From contig BFEA01000109.1 in the NCBI GenBank assembly GCA_003427395.1, positions 1,237,280-1,258,707 of the forward strand: DNA of 21,428 bases, read 5' to 3'. The notes beneath the pieces were generated by a model. That model was given only the letters and a program-made list of their open reading frames with translations. It did not search any database and was not told the DNA's origin. The position numbers were made by a program, and so were the translations under genes. This DNA comes from Chara braunii. Lineage: Eukaryota; Streptophyta; Charophyceae; Charales; Characeae. Of the stretch, positions 17,942-21,428 are shown one piece after another. Numbering within the stretch: the first letter of the stretch is position 1; the number at the start of each line of letters is the position of its first letter.

Positions 17942-17955
17942 AGCACGACGCGCCC

Positions 17956-18207
17956 TGATAAGAAATGTGTACAAGCCACCATCTTACCCGTCAGGTGCAG
18001 CCAAAATGAGCGTACCCCCTTCTGAATACCATCTGTTTTATAAGGGACGCTGGGCCCGGTTGCCAGCTTGTGCGCTCCCCACAAATAGATCGGAGCTTTT
18101 TCATAAATAAAAAAAAAGAAAAAAGAAGGTGCATTGTCCAGCACAATGCACCGTGACAAGGAATGTATACAACTATCTTTCCGGTCGGATGCAGCCAAAA
18201 TGAGGGT
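17956..18207. repeat. Direct repeat pair flanking a SINE piece
   Basis: 17956-18013 and 18154-18207 share TGAYAAGRAATGTRTACAA and GCAGCCAAAATGAG with small indels. Between them are the SINE fragment at 18042-18126 and a perfect hairpin (GGTGCATTGT, 5-nt loop) at 18128-18152. In addition, CTACCGTCTTTCCC at 17926-17939 is exactly inverted at 18221-18234. The block could be a small composite element, or SINE insertion into a tandem repeat. Confidence 0.6.
18042..18126 (+). mobile_element. Poly(A)-tailed SINE, copy 2, truncated
   Basis: GGGACGCTGGGCCCGGTTGC and CCACAAATAGATCGGAGC match the minus-strand SINE at 3063-2918. The 3' part with GCTCGTATCACC is missing, and an A-rich tail follows directly at about 18101-18126. 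Confidence 0.6.
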
Positions 18208-18369
18208 GCGTTGTCAACTTGGGAAAGACGGTAGGCCGGGAAAACGACTTCTAAAAACGTTTTCAATTCAGGTTCGCAGCTCCGCCCACGTTTCCCTTCC
18301 TTGGGGCGGGTTTTGCTTCACCAGCACCAACCCGCGTAGCTACCAATCCGCCGACTTGGGTACTTACAT

Positions 18370-18453
18370 GGGTGGGGTGGGATGGGATGGGATGGGATGG
18401 GATGGGTTGGTGTCGGGTCGGGGTGGGGGCGGGGGTAGGTAGGGGGAGGGGGC
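18370..18453 (+). repeat. G-rich (GGGAT)n tract, possible G-quadruplex
   Basis: Consecutive GGGAT/GGGTT units are followed by longer G runs. Many closely spaced runs of three or more G could fold into quadruplexes on the plus strand. No gene lies beside it. Confidence 0.8.
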
Positions 18454-18486
18454 GTACCCCCGAGATCCACATAGTCCATTTCTTCT

Positions 18487-18630
18487 GTGTGGTTAATAAG
18501 CTGCGTCCTGTCCTTCTGGACATCTTTTCTTTTCTTTTCTGTGTGGCTAATAAGCTGCGTCCTGTCCTTCTGGACATCTTTTCTTTTCTTTTCTGTGTGG
18601 CTAATAAGCTGCGTCCTGTCCTTCTGGGAT
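18487..18630. repeat. 54-bp tandem repeat, 2.7 units
   Basis: Units begin GTGTGG at 18487, 18541 and 18595 and include TAATAAGCTGCGTCCTGTCC and a CTTTT-rich end. Units differ by one base in the first copy (GGTTAATAAG). The period is divisible by three, so both strands show repeated open frames, which I do not regard as genes. Confidence 0.9.
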
Positions 18631-18767
18631 TTCCGAGGGGGAGGGGAGGGGCCCCGGGAAACTCACGAATGAAAAGAAAACAAAACAAAACAAAAAAGAC
18701 AGGTAGCCATTAAATGAATGAGACGTGGCTCGTGGGGCGAGGTCCCGCTAGCGAAGAAGCTTAGATC

Positions 18768-18886
18768 TTTTTTTTTTGCCTTTTTTTTTGCCTTTTTTTT
18801 TTGGGTTCCTATCCTTTCTGACTGGAGAATCAGATGAATACAAGAAAGCTAGGGGGAGGGAGGGGGGGGGGAGGGGGGGGAGGGGT
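18768..18886. repeat. T-run and G-run low-complexity tracts
   Basis: Three T runs separated by GCC lie at 18768-18802, and a nearly pure G tract at 18851-18886. From 18887 to 19840 the sequence is A/G-rich on the plus strand with no gene or element I can support. Confidence 0.85.
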
Positions 18887-19840
18887 TTTCTGACAAGGCG
18901 GAGCACGAATTGGACGACTAAGTGGAAAGGGGAGGTGCACGACTAAATGGAAAGGGGAGGGAGAAGATTATAAAGGAGAAGAGAGAAGCGGTTGGGGGGG
19001 GCGGAGGGGGGGTGGTTGTGGAAATGAGGTTGAGAGAGATGAAAATGGACGAAAAAGGGGAAACCCACCGCGAAAAAACTGAGATCGGTAGGTTGCCGCC
19101 ATAGCTTAGCGCAAATGGATCTGAAGAGAAAAGAGTTGATGGCGCCAAAAAACACTCTTTCTGGTTGGCCCCAAAAAAAAAAATTATTGCTGCTTTCGTG
19201 TGGAGGATCTTCCTCACGTCCTCCCCCTCGCCTCCAGCCGTTCGATCTACTCTATCTGGGATATTATTATTTGTCGGATTTTTGCATGTACCCCTGCACG
19301 AAAATAAGGCGTTTTGCAACCACCCCTGCAAAAGAGAGAGAAAATGAATTAGAAGACGGGAAAGAGAAAAATTACCACCATGGATTTAAGAAAAAACACT
19401 CAGTTATATTAAAAAGACGAAACAAAAAGAAGAAGAGTGGACTACGAGACCCAAGCAAACGAGAGCCGTAGGGCCTCGCTCCACTACTCTCCACATGCAC
19501 ATAAGGAAAAACAAACATGGCAGTGGATCTTTCCATGTTCTAGCGGAAGTTCATTTTCTTTTGCACAAGCGAGGCCCATAGCAGACGACAACAACACACA
19601 CGACTACAACACAACTTTTTGTTTGATTTAGCCGGGGGGAAAAAAAGCACAAAAAATGGAAGAAGAAGAAGGAAGACAAAGGAGATAGCGAGGCCCAGCG
19701 CCATGCGCACAAATCCCCGAAGTACCCTTCTCTCTTGTTTCGACACGACTACACACATGAATATTTAAGAAAAAAAAACATTTTCCAATGACTTCCCATA
19801 TTCCTAGACCTGCGCAACTACTGTAATTCGTAATCGTGAA

Positions 19841-20030
19841 CCTCCTCCTCCTCCTCTCCTCCTCCTCCTCCTCCTCCTCCTCGTAATCATCATCATCATC
19901 ATCATCATTATGGTCATCATTGTCATCATAATTAAGAATATGAATCATCATCAGAATAAGAATCATCCTCATAATCATCCTCAGAAGAAGAAGAAGAAGA
20001 ATCAGAATAAGAATCATCATCATCAGAAGG
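19841..20030. repeat. Trinucleotide repeat cluster (CCT, ATC, GAA)
   Basis: (CCT)n at 19841-19882 is followed by (ATC)n at 19886-19909, and by interrupted ATC and GAA units to about 20030. The open frame on the minus strand across it encodes only Asp, Glu, Arg, Leu and Ile runs and is an artefact of the repeat. Confidence 0.9.
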
Positions 20031-20303
20031 AATGAATGAATGAGAGATGGGAGGATTTCGGCAGAGCGCCCAAGTAATCTGCACAGCGTACTGACATGGC
20101 AGGTCAATTCCTACCGCGCACGCACACGTGTCCTACACACACTCATCGGATCAGTGAGTCGCCTTCGTTTCCCGCCAAGCGCGCCAAGGGGCGCGAAATT
20201 AAATGCATGTCGCCCGTGACACATGCAGCTTATCGGGATCCCGTCCCTGGAATTGGCCACACGCCACACGCTTCGACATCCGTAGGACAGCAATCTCTGC
20301 GTG

Positions 20304-20393
20304 TTTTTTTTGTTTTTTTTTTTTTCACTTTTTTAACATCCGCTGGCACTGCTGTCGCAGGTGATACGAGCATATCCCCCGATAACAGAGGGG
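20304..20393 (-). mobile_element. Poly(A)-tailed SINE, copy 4, 3' part
   Basis: On the minus strand ATATGCTCGTATCACCTGCG and CAGCAGTGCC precede an A-rich tail (20325-20304). The GCTCGTATCACC block is shared with the copies at 2918 and 20561. The 5' part is missing or too diverged to see. Confidence 0.5.
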
Positions 20394-20419
20394 AAAAAAA
20401 AACAAGAAAGAAGCTATAC

Positions 20420-20553
20420 TGAGTGCAGACTCACACTAGCACTTTCCAAAATACACCTGACTACAGTTACGGCAACAACACCTGCACGAACCTAACCACA
20501 ATTACGTCCGCGGCGGTGAGGAAAAAATGCGTAGTGTGAGTATGCCCTGAGAA
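20420..20553. mobile_element. GAGGGCAT-type MITE, copy 2
   Basis: The left end TGAGTGCAGACTCACACTAG and the reverse complement of the right end, CTCAGGGCATACTCACACTA, are inverted repeats. Internal blocks (CTACAGTTACGG and CACAATTACG) recur in copy 3. No open frame is present and the target duplication is not clear. A CAGGG-type terminus would fit hAT elements, but that is only a suggestion. Confidence 0.6.
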
Positions 20554-20560
20554 CATCCTT

Positions 20561-20690
20561 TCCAGCAGGTGATGCTGGCCACCAATAGATTGGGGCCGGG
20601 GGCGAAGGTACTATACCAGGAGGCGCTCGTATCACCCCGTGGCAGTACCCTCGGCCCTCGTTTTGGGGGGGGAAAAAAAAAAAAAAGCAT
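20561..20690 (+). mobile_element. Poly(A)-tailed SINE, copy 3
   Basis: Blocks CCAGCAGGTG, CCAATAGATTGGGGCC and GCTCGTATCACCCC occur in the same order as in the minus-strand copy at 3063-2918. A G run and 14 A's at 20677-20690 follow. It is diverged but clearly colinear. Confidence 0.6.
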
Positions 20691-20765
20691 CGTTTGTTAA
20701 TGGAGTATGAGCAAATCCATGGGCACACTGCCTTGACAGCATTCGGCCTTCGCGCCTGCTTTCCC

Positions 20766-20870
20766 GCCATTTTTAATCATGCACGCGCCATTTTTAATCA
20801 TTCACGCGCCATTTTTAATCATGCACGCGCCATTTTTAATCATCCACGCGCCATTTTTAATCATCCACGT
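20766..20870. repeat. 21-bp minisatellite, five units
   Basis: GCCATTTTTAATCATNCACG repeats at 20766, 20787, 20808, 20829 and 20850 with only one variable position in most units. There are no spacers. The period equals two helical turns. Open frames through it are repeats of Ile-Phe-Asn-His and are not genes. Confidence 0.95.
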
Positions 20871-20936
20871 TTTTCTTATCGTTGCGCGCGCATCAGCTCA
20901 ATGGCAACGGAGTTTTTTTCTCAACTTTGACGTTTT

Positions 20937-21034
20937 TCAGCACCTACTCGCACTAGAACTTTCCTGGATGTATCTGATCGCAATTACGACTAGAGCTGAG
21001 TCGTAAAAGCCCTAGTGCTGAGTATGCCCTCAGA
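20937..21034. mobile_element. GAGGGCAT-type MITE, copy 3
   Basis: The left end CACCTACTCGCACTAGAACT and the reverse complement of the right end, CTGAGGGCATACTCAGCACT, form imperfect inverted repeats that match the family at 2166 and 20420. Subterminal CGCAATTACG is shared too. It is about 100 bp long and non-coding. Confidence 0.55.
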
Positions 21035-21078
21035 TTGATACAGCGAAAAGCTCGGAACGGAGATCAGAGTGGTTAACC

Positions 21079-21101
21079 AAAAAAAAAAAAAAAAAAAAAA
21101 A
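21079..21101 (+). repeat. Poly(A) tract
   Basis: About 23 A's interrupt the sequence after GGTTAACC. It may be the tail of an unrecognised retroposed copy upstream. Confidence 0.8.
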
Positions 21102-21160
21102 GTAAAAATGCAGAAGAAACAACAAAATAGTGAAAACCAACAAAGGAAAAAGAAAAACAG

Positions 21161-21222
21161 GTCCTTTGGTACAGCCGTTAAAGTTGGAACGCTACGCAGA
21201 AGATCAGCATGGCCCCTGCGCA
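21161..21222 (+). pseudogene. U6 snRNA-like pseudogene
   Basis: Starting GTCCTTTGG, the sequence matches the first 64 nt of U6 spliceosomal RNA at about 53 positions with two single-base gaps. TTGGAACGCTACGCAGAAGA and TCAGCATGGCCCCTGCGCA are the clearest blocks. The catalytic ACAGAGA box reads ACGCAGA, although the AGC triad is kept. After GCGCA the match stops and A-rich sequence follows; the U6 3' half and the terminal T run are absent. No upstream TATA or plant USE motif is visible. A retroposed, truncated U6 copy is the best explanation. Confidence 0.8.
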
Positions 21223-21345
21223 GAAAAACCAAAAAAATCAAACAACAAAAAGAAAAACGGAGCGGACAGATGCCACCACTTCATCCCTACGAATAGATTG
21301 GAAATCTGTTCGCGGAAAAAACAAGCAAACAAAACTCGTGAACAA

Positions 21346-21347
<2 letters not shown>

Positions 21348-21428
<81 letters not shown>
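21348..21428. repeat. (CT)n microsatellite at window edge
   Basis: An uninterrupted CT run of about 81 bp reaches the last base, so its full length is unknown. Confidence 0.97.

Noticed and set aside
18263-18713. Open frames on both strands with an 18-residue repeat
   Set aside because: They follow the 54-bp tandem repeat and the GGGAT tract, and appear on both strands at once.
19628-20107. 159-codon open frame on the minus strand
   Set aside because: It is a translation of CCT, ATC and GAA microsatellites (runs of Asp, Glu, Arg, Leu) with no ordered domain.
20766-20870. CRISPR-like regularly spaced repeats
   Set aside because: The 21-bp units are directly adjacent with no unique spacers, and there are no cas genes. 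It is a minisatellite.
21161-21222. Functional U6 snRNA gene
   Set aside because: The 3' half, terminator T run and upstream USE/TATA are missing, and the ACAGAGA box is altered.

Overview
This window is repeat-dominated nuclear DNA of a eukaryote, most likely a land plant. The support is a plant-type LINE whose ORF1 carries a DUF4283-like domain, a Ty3/gypsy element with a primer-binding site resembling the plant initiator-Met type, tRNA-derived SINEs, small inverted-repeat elements (MITEs) and abundant microsatellites. I cannot fix the lineage from the sequence; a non-flowering plant is only a guess. I see no host protein-coding gene, no intact tRNA or rRNA gene and no bacterial or CRISPR feature.

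Layout. Positions 1-3063 are a mosaic of SINE pieces, a foldback MITE, one end of a second MITE family, a perfect 26-bp palindrome and low-complexity DNA. Positions 3350-14840 hold two nested retroelements, both on the minus strand. The outer one is a LINE: ORF1 at 14840-12050, ORF2 endonuclease at 11980-11230, and the start of the reverse transcriptase at 11213-10540. A gypsy LTR retrotransposon interrupts it at 10539, with a putative 5' LTR (10539 to about 8740), PBS (8721-8733), gag (8567), protease and RT. The gypsy stops inside its RT near 5078, and the LINE resumes in the C-terminal part of its own RT (5077-3350). The gypsy RNase H, integrase and 3' LTR and the LINE RT catalytic core are all missing, as expected if one deletion removed both after the nesting. 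Both elements carry stops and frameshifts and are dead.

Positions 14841-21428 are another mosaic: a possible LINE 5' region with divergent repeats, an exact 84-bp tandem duplication, a 420-bp MITE with 31-bp inverted repeats flanked by TTA, several SINEs (one with a foldback MITE inside it), 54-bp and 21-bp tandem repeats, G-rich and trinucleotide tracts, two copies of a second MITE family and a U6 snRNA-like pseudogene. The window begins in (CA)n and ends in (CT)n.

One base is N (8042). It is flanked by two identical 95-bp copies, which looks like an assembly join rather than biology. No new functional system is evident. The most useful items are the nested-element junction, two indel-free hairpin elements, an unidentified domain at the end of LINE ORF1, locally recurring SINE and MITE families, and the U6-like copy.
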